Source: Prevotella sp.
Lineage (GTDB): Bacteria > Bacteroidota > Bacteroidia > Bacteroidales > Bacteroidaceae
Direction: 5' to 3'
Length of the DNA stretch: 6,002 nucleotides
Assembly: GCA_021203915.1 (NCBI GenBank)
Contig: JAJQAI010000101.1
Coordinates: 1-6,002 of the forward strand
A program made the position numbers and the translations under genes. This document shows positions 1 to 6,002 of this stretch, piece by piece. The notes under the pieces were generated by a model. The model was not told the origin of the DNA, searched no databases, and worked only from the letters and a program-made list of their open reading frames with translations. Numbering within the stretch: the stretch's first letter is position 1; every line of letters starts with the position of its first letter.

Positions 1-195
1 AATGATAAACTAGTGCCCTTAATTGCAATTCTTTCACCTGTTTTATGCTTCTTAATAGATTATCTTGCAGAAAGTTATCTAGCATATAAGTTCTCATACG
101 AGATGCTTCTTCTTAATGGAGCTCTAACCTTTTTTGGTATGTTTATAGTTAGTGAAAAAGCTATTTTAAAAGAAGAAAATATTTGCGGGCATTAG
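1..195 (+). CDS. C-terminal end of a membrane transporter, probably sodium:solute symporter (SSS) family; 5' end outside window
   Basis: The reading frame is already open at base 1 and runs 64 codons to a TAG at 193-195, so only the C-terminus is visible. A GTG at 13-15 is internal to the frame and is not taken as the start. Two hydrophobic segments are seen, around LIAILSPVLCFLIDYL and MLLLNGALTFFGMFIVS. They are separated by a short polar turn containing YKFSYE and followed by a charged tail. The pattern (SPxLCF, then Y-K-F-x-Y-E-x-L-L-x-N-G, then a last helix ending in a short basic/acidic tail) resembles the C-termini of Bacteroidota SSS-family symporters, which import a solute with Na+ across the inner membrane. 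The substrate cannot be inferred. The family call rests on recalled similarity of a short tail, so another polytopic transporter family is possible. The gene converges with hppA, and its stop codon lies inside the shared terminator stem. Confidence 0.6.
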   Translation, partial: NDKLVPLIAILSPVLCFLIDYLAESYLAYKFSYEMLLLNGALTFFGMFIVSEKAILKEENICGH

Positions 196-225
196 ATAAA
201 GAATATCAGTATCTAACACCCGCAA
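183..225. terminator. Bidirectional intrinsic-type terminator between converging genes
   Basis: A 16-nt arm at 183-198 (TTGCGGGCATTAGATA) pairs with 210-225 (TATCTAACACCCGCAA). It forms a 7-bp GC-rich lower stem, a 2-nt internal mismatch (C190/A191 against A217-side bases C217/A218) and a 7-bp upper stem, with an 11-nt loop at 199-209. Read on the minus strand, the hairpin is followed by ATATTTTCTTC, which suits termination of the hppA transcript 48 nt after its stop. Read on the plus strand it is followed only by TTTAA, a weaker tail. The upstream gene's TAG (193-195) lies inside the 5' arm. Termination itself is inferred from structure. Confidence 0.75.
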
Positions 226-241
226 TTTAAGGCTTAAAAAG

Positions 242-253
242 TAGCTTAAGCTA
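242..253. repeat. 12-bp perfect palindrome in the convergent intergenic gap
   Basis: TAGCTTAAGCTA reads the same on both strands. It lies between the terminator and the hppA stop. Part of it can also pair with an upstream GCTTAA at 232-237 (TTAAGC at 246-251, 8-nt loop). It may only be a secondary structure in the hppA 3' untranslated region; a protein-binding role is not supported by position, because no promoter points outward here. Confidence 0.4.
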
Positions 254-272
254 GGTAAAGAAAGAGTTATTT

Positions 273-2474
273 TTATGCTAGAGCAACGGCAACACCTGCC
301 ATTACAATACTTACCATTGACATTAGTTTAATTAAAATATTTAAAGAAGGTCCAGAGGTATCCTTAAATGGATCACCAACGGTATCGCCTACGATTGAGG
401 CCTTATGAGAATCTGATCCTTTTCCTCCGAAATTACCTTCTTCAATCATCTTCTTAGCATTATCCCAAGCACCACCGGAGTTAGCCATAAACACAGCAAG
501 AGTAAATCCTGTTGACATTCCACCTACTAGGAGTCCCATAACGCCTGCTACGCCAAGAATGATAGCTACAATAATTGGAATGGCAATGGCCAAAAGTGAA
601 GGGAATACCATTTCCCTAAGTGCTGAACGTGTAGAAATCTCTATACAACGGCTATAGTCTGGAACAGCCTTACCTTCTAAGATTCCCTTTATCTCACGGA
701 ACTGCCGGCGTACCTCTTCAACCATTGCAGCAGCAGCTCTTCCAACGGCACCCATGGTTATTCCGCTAAACATAAATGCTGCCATAGCACCTATAAATAC
801 GCCTATTATAACCTTTGGGTTCATCAGTGTTACTTGGAAGTAGTTTATCATATCAAGTAATTGTGCTTTTTCGGGAATGAACTCGTTACCAAGTTTATCT
901 ACAAATGTTCCTCCTTCTCTAACTACTCTTACCATATGTATTTTAACCTCCTCAATATAGGAAGCTAGTAGGGCTAAAGCCGTTAGAGCTGCACTACCGA
1001 TAGCAAATCCCTTTCCAGTTGCTGCTGTGGTGTTGCCAAGAGCATCTAGGGCATCAGTACGATTACGTACTTCTTCGCCTAAACAACTCATTTCTGCGTT
1101 ACCTCCTGCATTGTCGGCAATTGGACCATAGGCATCAGTTGCTAGTGTAATACCAAGGGTGGATAGCATACCAACGGCTGCTATACCTATACCATAGAGT
1201 CCGTGAGAGATGCTAAGTGAACTTAGTGACATATCAAAGCCATTAGCGCAAAGATAACTTAGTATTATGGCAGCAGAAATCGTGACAACAGGAATCATTG
1301 TGGAAATCATACCAGTTCCTATTCCCTTAATGATAACTGTTGCTGAACCTGTTTGAGCAGCTTTGGCGATTTCTTGTGTTGGCTTATAACTATGACTAGT
1401 GTAATATTCTGTTGACATACCGATAATAACACCTGCAGCTAGACCACATATAACAGAAAATGAAACACCTAGCCAATTATCTATATGTAAAGCCCATAGT
1501 ATTATAAATGCAGCTACTGCTATTAGGCAAGACGAAATGTTTGTTCCGGTGTTTAGGGCATGTAGTAAATTCTTCATTGATGCACCTTCTTTTGTGCGAA
1601 CCATGAAAATACCGGCTATTGATAAGAAGATACCAACAGCTGCGATAAGCATTGGTGCAATAACGGCCTTAAGTTGCATGTCACCATTGAATGCAAAGGC
1701 AGTTGCACCGAGGGCTGCAGTAGAAAGAATACTTCCGCAATAACTCTCATATAGGTCAGCACCCATACCTGCCACATCACCAACGTTGTCACCAACGTTA
1801 TCTGCAATTGTAGCTGGGTTACGAGGGTCATCCTCAGGAATATCAGCCTCCACCTTACCTACTAAGTCAGCTCCTACGTCAGCTGCTTTAGTGTATATAC
1901 CACCACCAACACGTGCAAATAGAGCCTGTGTTGAAGCACCCATTCCGAAGGTTAACATAGTAGTAGTAATGGTTATTAGAGCTAGGTGTTCGCCCCGATA
2001 GAATGCGTTTAGAAGTACGAACCAAATTGCTATGTCAAGAAGTCCAAGACCAACAACTACAAGTCCCATTACAGCACCACTTCTAAAGGCAATTCTTAGA
2101 CCACTATTAAGACTTTTGCTTGCAGCGTGAGCTGTACGAGCTGAGGCATAAGTGGCAGTTTTCATACCAAAGAATCCGCAAAGTCCAGAGAAGAAACCTC
2201 CTGTTAAGAAAGCAAAAGGAACCCATGGATTCTGCACACGTAACACGTATGACATGAAAGCGAAGATAGCGCACAAGATGATAAAAATAATGATAACAAT
2301 CCTGTATTGTTGCTTTAGATATGCCATAGCCCCAATACGGATATATTGGGCAATTTCAACCATTCGATTGTTACCCTCTGATGCTTTCATCATAGACTTA
2401 AAGAAATACCATGCCATAGCCAGTGCGCAGACCGAGGCAAATGGTATTAGCCAAAAAACAGCAGGAATATTCAT
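273..2474 (-). CDS. hppA: K+-dependent, sodium- (probably Na+/H+-) translocating membrane pyrophosphatase
   Basis: This 733-residue inner-membrane pump hydrolyses cytoplasmic pyrophosphate to phosphate and uses the energy to export cations. It is full length for the family and has about 16 hydrophobic helices. Catalytic and Mg-PPi-binding motifs are all present: [11 protein letters not shown] (199-209), DNVGDNVGD (225-233), [12 protein letters not shown] (447-458), the [11 protein letters not shown] segment (665-675), and [21 protein letters not shown] (685-705). Ala484 and Gly487 in [10 protein letters not shown] replace the Lys/Thr of K+-independent enzymes, so it should need K+. Glu243 in [10 protein letters not shown] is at the position typical of Na+-pumping members. 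Thr91, Phe95, Asp147 and Met178 fit the signature I recall for the dual Na+/H+-pumping subfamily. The ATG is preceded by an A/T-rich leader without Shine-Dalgarno. The gene starts 51 nt after the porin stop with no clear promoter between, so read-through from rlmD-porin is likely. Family assignment is certain; ion specificity is inferred. Confidence 0.97.
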   Translation of the reverse strand: MNIPAVFWLIPFASVCALAMAWYFFKSMMKASEGNNRMVEIAQYIRIGAMAYLKQQYRIVIIIFIILCAIFAFMSYVLRVQNPWVPFAFLTGGFFSGLCGFFGMKTATYASARTAHAASKSLNSGLRIAFRSGAVMGLVVVGLGLLDIAIWFVLLNAFYRGEHLALITITTTMLTFGMGASTQALFARVGGGIYTKAADVGADLVGKVEADIPEDDPRNPATIADNVGDNVGDVAGMGADLYESYCGSILSTAALGATAFAFNGDMQLKAVIAPMLIAAVGIFLSIAGIFMVRTKEGASMKNLLHALNTGTNISSCLIAVAAFIILWALHIDNWLGVSFSVICGLAAGVIIGMSTEYYTSHSYKPTQEIAKAAQTGSATVIIKGIGTGMISTMIPVVTISAAIILSYLCANGFDMSLSSLSISHGLYGIGIAAVGMLSTLGITLATDAYGPIADNAGGNAEMSCLGEEVRNRTDALDALGNTTAATGKGFAIGSAALTALALLASYIEEVKIHMVRVVREGGTFVDKLGNEFIPEKAQLLDMINYFQVTLMNPKVIIGVFIGAMAAFMFSGITMGAVGRAAAAMVEEVRRQFREIKGILEGKAVPDYSRCIEISTRSALREMVFPSLLAIAIPIIVAIILGVAGVMGLLVGGMSTGFTLAVFMANSGGAWDNAKKMIEEGNFGGKGSDSHKASIVGDTVGDPFKDTSGPSLNILIKLMSMVSIVMAGVAVALA

Positions 2475-2525
2475 AATCTAAAAAATTTTTGATGTTTGTA
2501 TGTGTATTTATCTAATCTTTTTACC

Positions 2526-3623
2526 TTAAAATCTAAATGATACCTGAATGTCAGCCATGCTATAGTTATGCTTTAAAAGTGAGCGATCGTTGACAAATGC
2601 ATATTCAGCGCTAATCTGTAGATGTCTAATAAAGATGTAATCAGCACCCAATTCATACAGCGTCTTAGCCTTATCCCATCTAGCATCTTTTCTATACATG
2701 TCATATCGAGCTTTAACGTGCAGTTTATTCTTTATTATGGGTGCAATGGCAAGCAGGTAGTAACCATCTGCTTTTGACCCATTAGATAAGTTTATATCCG
2801 TTTTTGAGGCGTCATCTTTTTCCTCATATGTATCTTCAAAGCCTAGCCCCGTAGAATGTATGTATTCAGAACGAAAGGTCCAATCGTTTATAACGTATTC
2901 TCCGCTTATAGCATAACGTCTTTTTGAGAGGCTTATTACGCCATCTTCCCCTTTACGAGCATAAGATCCTGTCCAACCAAATATCCCAAGACGCAGTCCA
3001 CTTACGGGCACTACCCATATGCCACCAATAACATCTTTTTTATTGTCCACATCCTTGGTATTAATACCTTGACCGTTAAATACTCCCACTTGGTAGTGAA
3101 TAAGGTTACGTCCCGAAGGAGTTTTAAGAAAGTCTCCCTCAAGCTGAATACCAATATCTCTTCCATTAGAGGGATGCTCTCCCGTTCTATCATTAAACCC
3201 AGAAAGAGAACTAACGACCTGTGAATAGTTCATAAACCCTTGATCTATAGGATTCATAGGGTTCTCAAGTGTAAATGGGCGTTTAAACTGTCCTAATTTG
3301 ATTTTCGCAAAATCAAACCTTTTCCACTCGAGGAACAAATCTACAAGCCTTGGACTATTTCCTAGTGTAGAGGTATTACCATTTATTTGAGCTTGAACCT
3401 TGTAGGCAAAGTCATTTAGTATAGTACCGTCTACCGAAACACGTGCTATTCTTAGGTTGAAAGTATTACTTTCATCACCTTTTTGTCCGCTATACTGATA
3501 CTGCAAGATAGCATACCCACTAAATTTGGGAACACTAAACAGGGCTTTTGTCTTTAAACTATCTTGTCCATATAAGAGACAAAAGAAAGAAAAACCTAGC
3601 AATATAAGCAGTAATCTTTTCAC
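2526..3623 (-). CDS. Outer-membrane porin, phosphate-selective porin O/P (Porin_O_P) family
   Basis: This is a predicted outer-membrane beta-barrel of 365 residues, resembling Pseudomonas OprP/OprO in family; real substrate selectivity in Bacteroidota members is generally untested. The chosen start is GTG at 3621-3623, one base after the rlmD stop. It gives an N-terminus MKRLLLILLGFSFFCLLYG with Lys-Arg, a hydrophobic core and probable signal peptidase I cleavage before Gln20. A TTG at 3657-3659 in the same frame would add 12 polar residues ahead of the signal and overlap rlmD by 35 nt, so it is less likely. Family hallmarks are GYAILQYQY (37-45), the alternating strand after it, KIKLGQFKRPFTLE (107-120), RDIGIQLEGDF (155-165), and a C-terminal strand ending VSFRF with terminal Phe as expected for BAM-dependent insertion. 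Alternating hydrophobic/polar strands fill the rest. It is slightly short for the family. The Cys at residue 15 is not in a convincing lipobox. Translation is probably coupled to rlmD. Confidence 0.9.
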   Translation of the reverse strand: MKRLLLILLGFSFFCLLYGQDSLKTKALFSVPKFSGYAILQYQYSGQKGDESNTFNLRIARVSVDGTILNDFAYKVQAQINGNTSTLGNSPRLVDLFLEWKRFDFAKIKLGQFKRPFTLENPMNPIDQGFMNYSQVVSSLSGFNDRTGEHPSNGRDIGIQLEGDFLKTPSGRNLIHYQVGVFNGQGINTKDVDNKKDVIGGIWVVPVSGLRLGIFGWTGSYARKGEDGVISLSKRRYAISGEYVINDWTFRSEYIHSTGLGFEDTYEEKDDASKTDINLSNGSKADGYYLLAIAPIIKNKLHVKARYDMYRKDARWDKAKTLYELGADYIFIRHLQISAEYAFVNDRSLLKHNYSMADIQVSFRF

Positions 3624-3624
3624 C

Positions 3625-5064
3625 TTAGAAGTATGGTTTTTTTGGGGTTCTTCTTTCAAGTAAGACTACATTTTCCACGTGGGGTGTATGTGGAAACATA
3701 TCAACACTCTGCACTTTGGTTACCTTATAAAGGGAATCCAAAAGAGATAAATCCCTTGCCTGTGTGGCAGGATTACAACTCACATAGACAATGCGCTCTG
3801 CCCCGGAAAGGAGAATGGCCCCAACAACATCTTTATGCATACCGGCTCTAGGAGGATCGGTAATAATAACATCGGGTTTACCATGGGAAAGAATAAACTC
3901 TTTACTGAGTACATCCTTCATATCTCCAGAAAAGAACTCGGTATTTTCTATTAAGTTTATTCTAGAGTTCTCCTTAGCATCTTGGATTGCTTCTGGGACG
4001 TATTCTATACCTATAACCTTTAAAGAATCTTTAGCTACAAAGTTCGCTATTGTTCCTGTTCCAGTATATAGGTCATAAACTAACTCTCGTTTTTTTAGGT
4101 TAGCAAAATCTTTTACTACCTCATAAAGACGATGAGCCTGTGAGGTGTTTGTTTGGTAAAAACTCTTTGGTCCAACCTTGAACTTTAAGTCTCCCATCGT
4201 TTCAAAGATATAGTCCTTACCTTTATATACTTCCACCTTAAGGTCAAAGATTGTGTCATTGAATTTTTGATTATCCACCCATAACAGTGAAGTAATCTGA
4301 GGAAAATTCTTAGCAATACTGTCCATAAGGAGCATTGCTTTTGACCTATCTTCTTTTTCCTCAAAGTAGAACTGCAGTAGCACCATCCACTCTCCTTCAT
4401 CCGAGTTACGTATCATTATGTTACGCAAAAGGCCGTGATGAGCTTTTAAGTCAAAGAACGTGAAATTATTTTTCCAAGCGTATTCTCTAATAAAGAGTCT
4501 TATCCGATTGTGAAGATCATCCATTAAAAGACACTCTTCAATGGGTAAGATTTTATCAAAGGCGCCTGTTATATGAAAGCCGATATCCTTCATCTGAGGG
4601 AACTCTATCCCAGAGGCTATCTCCTCAGCTGTTAGCCAACGCTTATTGGAGCATCCAAACTCAAGTTTATTGCGATAACACCATATTTTTTGAGACCCTA
4701 GTATGGGCATAAACTCTGGTAATTCTATCTTACCTATGCGCTCAAGAAGGTCTTTGACCTGTTTTTGTTTCATCTTAAGTTGCTCTTCGTAGGGGATGTT
4801 TTGCCATTTACATCCTCCACACAACCCAAAATGACGACATCTTGGTTCAATTCTCTTATCGCTATATTTTATGAATTTGATTATTTCCGCCTCAGCGTAA
4901 CTACGGCGGCACTTGCGCACTTGCAAGTCTACTATATCACCGGGAACGGCAAAAGGAACGAACACAACCATGTCGTTAACCCTCGTTAGGGCTTTACCCT
5001 CTGCAGCATAATCAGTTATGGTAACTCCCTGTAAGATTGGCAGTGGTTTCCTTTTTCTAGCCAT
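3625..5064 (-). CDS. rlmD: 23S rRNA (uracil-C5)-methyltransferase, RlmD/RumA type (TrmA family)
   Basis: This 479-residue SAM-dependent enzyme makes 5-methyluridine in 23S rRNA (U1939 in E. coli numbering for RlmD). An N-terminal TRAM RNA-binding domain covers about residues 8-66. Cluster cysteines Cys76, Cys82, Cys85 (RCRHFGLCGGCKW) and Cys178 (EECLL) match the 4Fe-4S ligands of RlmD. The methyltransferase domain shows KSFYQTN (300-306), the SAM motif YDLYTGTGTIANF (330-342), acidic Glu354 after it, TDPPRAGMH (402-410), the catalytic nucleophile Cys430 in YVSCNPAT, and general base Glu464 in PHVENVVLLER. All key residues are intact. RlmC or a dual-site RlmCD enzyme in the same family cannot be excluded, so the exact uridine is inferred. 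The ATG at 5062-5064 follows a short leader from the promoter at 5090-5120. The gene is first of a probable operon, with the porin 1 nt downstream. Confidence 0.94.
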   Translation of the reverse strand: MARKRKPLPILQGVTITDYAAEGKALTRVNDMVVFVPFAVPGDIVDLQVRKCRRSYAEAEIIKFIKYSDKRIEPRCRHFGLCGGCKWQNIPYEEQLKMKQKQVKDLLERIGKIELPEFMPILGSQKIWCYRNKLEFGCSNKRWLTAEEIASGIEFPQMKDIGFHITGAFDKILPIEECLLMDDLHNRIRLFIREYAWKNNFTFFDLKAHHGLLRNIMIRNSDEGEWMVLLQFYFEEKEDRSKAMLLMDSIAKNFPQITSLLWVDNQKFNDTIFDLKVEVYKGKDYIFETMGDLKFKVGPKSFYQTNTSQAHRLYEVVKDFANLKKRELVYDLYTGTGTIANFVAKDSLKVIGIEYVPEAIQDAKENSRINLIENTEFFSGDMKDVLSKEFILSHGKPDVIITDPPRAGMHKDVVGAILLSGAERIVYVSCNPATQARDLSLLDSLYKVTKVQSVDMFPHTPHVENVVLLERRTPKKPYF

Positions 5065-5089
5065 TGCTATCCCTTTTACCTCAAGATTG

Positions 5090-5120
5090 CAAATTTACTA
5101 AAAATAGGGCATGAAACAAA
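5090..5120 (-). promoter_or_regulatory. Bacteroidota-type sigma-70 promoter for the rlmD-porin(-hppA) unit
   Basis: On the minus strand there is TTTG (5120-5117), a 19-bp spacer, then TAAATTTG (5097-5090). This matches the Bacteroidota consensus of a -33 TTTG and a -7 TAnnTTTG at the typical spacing. The transcription start would fall near 5084, leaving a leader of about 20 nt before the rlmD ATG at 5064. The leader contains AAAAGGGAT, a purine-rich run a few bases before the start that may help ribosome recruitment. The match is seen directly; activity is inferred. Confidence 0.75.
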
Positions 5121-5175
5121 AAAAATGAAAGTAAAAAACGGTTATTCAAGTTATTTTGATACTTTTTTCAAAATA

Positions 5176-5193
5176 TCTCTTATCACAAAGAGA
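5176..5193 (-). terminator. Weak hairpin after the DUF2400 gene, possible terminator
   Basis: On the minus strand TCTCTT (5193-5188), a 6-nt loop and AAGAGA (5181-5176) form a 6-bp stem followed by TATTTTG. It lies 33 nt after the stop of the upstream gene and ahead of the rlmD promoter, which is where a terminator would be expected. The stem is short and has only two G-C pairs, so it may leak or be chance. The rest of the 161-bp gap (5065-5225) holds only the promoter and A/T-rich sequence. Confidence 0.3.
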
Positions 5194-5225
5194 GTTAAAA
5201 AGAACGCTTTAAGTTGCTTAAAATT

Positions 5226-5975
5226 CTAACCTTTATTTACTCCATAGCCAAATAAAGAAAAATCTGCCTTTAGCGGGTCCTCTGGGAACACTTTTTGAAG
5301 CTCTTTAGTTAATGTTATAGCCGAGTGCATTGAGGCGGTTTTAGCCTTAGAAAGTCCTAACAGGGTGGCTTCCTTTAATACATGGGTATCCATTGGGATT
5401 ATAAGTGAGCGCTTATCAATAAAGCTATTCCAAAGTCCAAGGTCAACTTCGGAGTCGTTTCTTACCATCCAACGCAGGAACATGCAAATACGTTTGCATG
5501 CAGAATTTGTATCTTTTGGAATAAGCGTTTTAACGCCTTTTGAAGAGAAAAACCTTGTTATAGCTTTAATGGCCGAGGGACCATCTTTAGCACTAGCTTT
5601 AATAAAACCTCCAATGCTATCATACTCGAGGAGCATATCTTTTAATGCCTTCAGCATAAGATGCATATCATGATATGAGCTCATGCGATAAAAACTTACC
5701 TTTTCCTTATCAGGAATTAATGAAGAGAACTCTCCACTCTTTACCCAAGAGTATACATCGGGTCGGGCTGCCTCATAAATAAAAGAGATTTTTTTCATAA
5801 ACTGCTCCCTAGCACCATAACTTAGAGCCGAAGCAATAAATGCCATAACTTCCTGGTTTTTATTACCTTCAACTTGGTGCATAAACCAAGAAGGATCCCC
5901 ATGTAAGAAATCCTTTGTCTCATAAAGCTTAGCTCTTAAAAGGAGTTCTTCCTTAATTTGAGATTTTATCACCAC
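5226..5975 (-). CDS. TIGR02757 / DUF2400 family protein, possible HhH-GPD-like DNA glycosylase relative
   Basis: This 249-residue cytoplasmic protein has no signal peptide or membrane helix. It matches the conserved TIGR02757/DUF2400 pattern: IKEELLLRAKLYE (7-19) and FLHGDPSWF (23-31) near the N-terminus; AFIASALSYGAREQ (45-58); the diagnostic TNSACKRICMFLRWMVR (156-172); VDLGLW (177-182); LIIPMDTHV (191-199); and DPLKADFSLFGYGV (233-246) at the end. No function is established for the family that I can name with confidence. The P-x-DTHV element resembles the catalytic-aspartate motif of HhH-GPD base-excision glycosylases, with a preceding Lys-containing helix, so a DNA-repair-like fold is a reasonable inference. 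The start is a tandem GTG-GTG (5975-5970). An in-frame TAA lies seven codons upstream and the next ATG is codon 32, inside the conserved region, so one of the two GTGs must be used. It lies upstream of rlmD on the same strand but is probably transcribed separately. Confidence 0.85.
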   Translation of the reverse strand: MVIKSQIKEELLLRAKLYETKDFLHGDPSWFMHQVEGNKNQEVMAFIASALSYGAREQFMKKISFIYEAARPDVYSWVKSGEFSSLIPDKEKVSFYRMSSYHDMHLMLKALKDMLLEYDSIGGFIKASAKDGPSAIKAITRFFSSKGVKTLIPKDTNSACKRICMFLRWMVRNDSEVDLGLWNSFIDKRSLIIPMDTHVLKEATLLGLSKAKTASMHSAITLTKELQKVFPEDPLKADFSLFGYGVNKG

Positions 5976-6002
5976 TAATAAGTAAGTATTATCATTTTAA
6001 GA

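Noticed and set aside
1785..1803. Tandem direct repeat, TCACCAACGTTG/TCACCAACGTTA
   Set aside because: It simply encodes the duplicated NVGD of the conserved DNVGDNVGD active-site motif and is protein-driven, not a DNA element.
1537..2481. Several plus-strand and out-of-frame ORFs of 68-109 codons within hppA
   Set aside because: They lie opposite or out of frame with a fully conserved pyrophosphatase, have low-complexity or improbable compositions, and match no family; they are shadows.
2482..2491. AAAAATTTTT palindrome just upstream of the hppA start, considered as a terminator between porin and hppA
   Set aside because: It has no G-C pairs and no loop-forming space, so it cannot form a stable hairpin; more likely it is an unstructured A/T-rich leader favouring translation initiation.
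2598..2607. TGCATTTG-like sequence on the minus strand near the porin 3' end, considered as a separate hppA promoter -7 element
   Set aside because: It lacks the TA of the TAnnTTTG consensus, lies inside the porin coding sequence, and would give a leader over 120 nt; not strong enough to annotate.
3633..4989. Open frames of 71-95 codons antisense to or out of frame with rlmD
   Set aside because: All are contained within the intact rlmD gene, whose motifs are continuous; they show no initiation signals or domain features.
5125..5229. A 34-codon plus-strand ORF (starting MKVKNGYSSYF, basic C-terminal half) filling the gap between rlmD and the DUF2400 gene
   Set aside because: There is no TAnnTTTG promoter upstream on that strand and no recognisable family. 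It overlaps the 3' end of the DUF2400 gene and the weak terminator, and its length is within chance for A/T-rich DNA. Conservation of the peptide in relatives would be needed to revive it.
5365..5673. A 102-codon plus-strand ORF antisense to the DUF2400 gene
   Set aside because: The minus-strand frame carries the conserved family motifs across the same bases; the antisense translation has no recognisable features.

Overview
This AT-rich window (roughly 40% GC by eye) looks like ordinary chromosome from a member of the Bacteroidota, most likely the order Bacteroidales. Several signs agree. There is a Porin_O_P outer-membrane protein and a TIGR02757/DUF2400 protein. The membrane pyrophosphatase closely resembles those of Bacteroides relatives. 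Genes start without clear Shine-Dalgarno sequences, and there is a near-perfect Bacteroidota promoter (TTTG, 19 bp, TAnnTTTG) ahead of rlmD. The genus cannot be fixed from the sequence alone.

Layout: bases 1-195 (+) are the 3' end of a membrane transporter gene, probably a sodium:solute symporter, whose beginning lies outside the window. It converges with hppA, and the two genes share a strong imperfect inverted repeat at 183-225 that can act as a terminator in both directions. The rest of the window is on the minus strand. In transcription order it holds a TIGR02757/DUF2400 gene (5975-5226), a 161-bp gap with a weak hairpin and a promoter, rlmD (5064-3625), a Porin_O_P gene that begins 1 nt after the rlmD stop (3623-2526), and hppA (2474-273), which starts 51 nt after the porin stop.

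rlmD, the porin and hppA probably form one transcription unit from the promoter at 5090-5120 to the terminator at 183-225. No internal terminator or promoter stands out in the gaps. The products act in different places: RlmD methylates 23S rRNA, the porin sits in the outer membrane, and HppA couples cytoplasmic pyrophosphate hydrolysis to Na+ and/or H+ export. The grouping therefore looks like shared transcription rather than one pathway. If the neighbouring transporter is Na+-coupled, it and HppA would both belong to sodium energetics, but their convergent orientation argues against co-transcription.

I found no mobile elements, CRISPR arrays, RNA genes or unexplained multi-gene cassette, and no previously undescribed system. 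The points most worth checking are the residue signature in HppA that predicts dual Na+/H+ pumping, the corrected GTG start of the porin, and a DNA-glycosylase-like motif in the DUF2400 protein.
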